Below are positions 63,992-64,000 of a stretch of DNA of 64,000 nt, in pieces. The notes under the pieces were generated by a model. It did not search any database. It saw nothing but the letters and a program-made list of their open reading frames with translations, and was not told the origin of the DNA. A program made the position numbers and the translations under genes. Origin of the DNA: Yeosuana marina (lineage in GTDB: Bacteria > Bacteroidota > Bacteroidia > Flavobacteriales > Flavobacteriaceae); NCBI RefSeq assembly GCF_011762485.1, contig NZ_JAAKGI010000003.1, positions 62,001-126,000 on the forward strand. Reading direction: 5' to 3'. Positions within the stretch are counted from its first letter, which is position 1. Every line of letters begins with the position of its first letter.

Positions 63992-64000
63992 TTAGATTTT

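Noticed and set aside
1..64000. CRISPR array
   Set aside because: No run of regularly spaced repeats with unique spacers was found. The three hip operators are too few, palindromic and lie in a promoter region.

Overview
This window looks like a member of the Flavobacteriaceae (phylum Bacteroidota). The evidence is AT-rich DNA, SusC/SusD pairs, a type IX secretion sorting domain, promoters of the TAnnTTTG type, a Bacteroides-type conjugation system (TraE-TraN, RteC, BfmA/BtgA and DUF5712 mobilization proteins) and an IntDOT-like tyrosine recombinase. The species cannot be named from the sequence.

Layout. (1) 1-14,050 is an AT-rich, decaying accessory stretch: a Crp/Fnr regulator, an S41 peptidase, a SusC/SusD pair and at least four broken genes (DUF6326-like, an esterase, an M20 amidohydrolase, and a large AraC-type regulator split by a complete IS982-family insertion with a 7-bp target duplication). 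(2) 14,390-57,310 reads as one integrative conjugative element (ICE). Its left module has a DUF932 protein, SSB, a RadC/JAB protein, a candidate oriT, BfmA/BtgA, a relaxase and a VirD4-type coupling protein. Its right module has HTH/ATPase genes, a HipBST toxin-antitoxin, a VirB-like channel (traE, F, G, I, J, K, M, N) and the integrase, which sits beside tRNA-Leu(CAA). (3) The cargo between 20,600 and 45,400 has three main parts: a phospholipase C-like phosphoesterase / EEP enzyme / secreted protein cluster; a defence-like operon; and a second SusCD plus metalloprotease locus facing a small secreted DUF6520-like peptide, a MauE-like protein, PAS-AraC and SpoIIAA-like proteins, an alpha-oxoamine synthase-GNAT fusion and RteC. 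(4) 57,548-64,000 is ordinary chromosome: tRNA-Leu, prs, rplY (ctc), pth, a secreted T9SS metallopeptidase and ribF.

The best candidate for an undescribed system is 26,750-32,095. A C5 cytosine methyltransferase, a protein with two GHKL ATPase modules (MORC-like N-terminus and histidine-kinase-like C-terminus) and a receiver-domain protein with an unknown C-terminal half have overlapping ends. They are followed by a convergent XRE regulator, a perfect palindromic operator, and a promoter reading into a roughly 170-nt transcript with a nested fold whose G-U pairs indicate the plus strand. No nuclease is recognisable. Secondary candidates are a 280-bp nested inverted repeat upstream of ssb, and the secreted-peptide/SusCD/metalloprotease locus.

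Limits: all assignments come from reading the sequence and remembered family features, with no database search. The left end of the ICE could not be located, because no copy of the tRNA-Leu 3' end was found elsewhere in the window.
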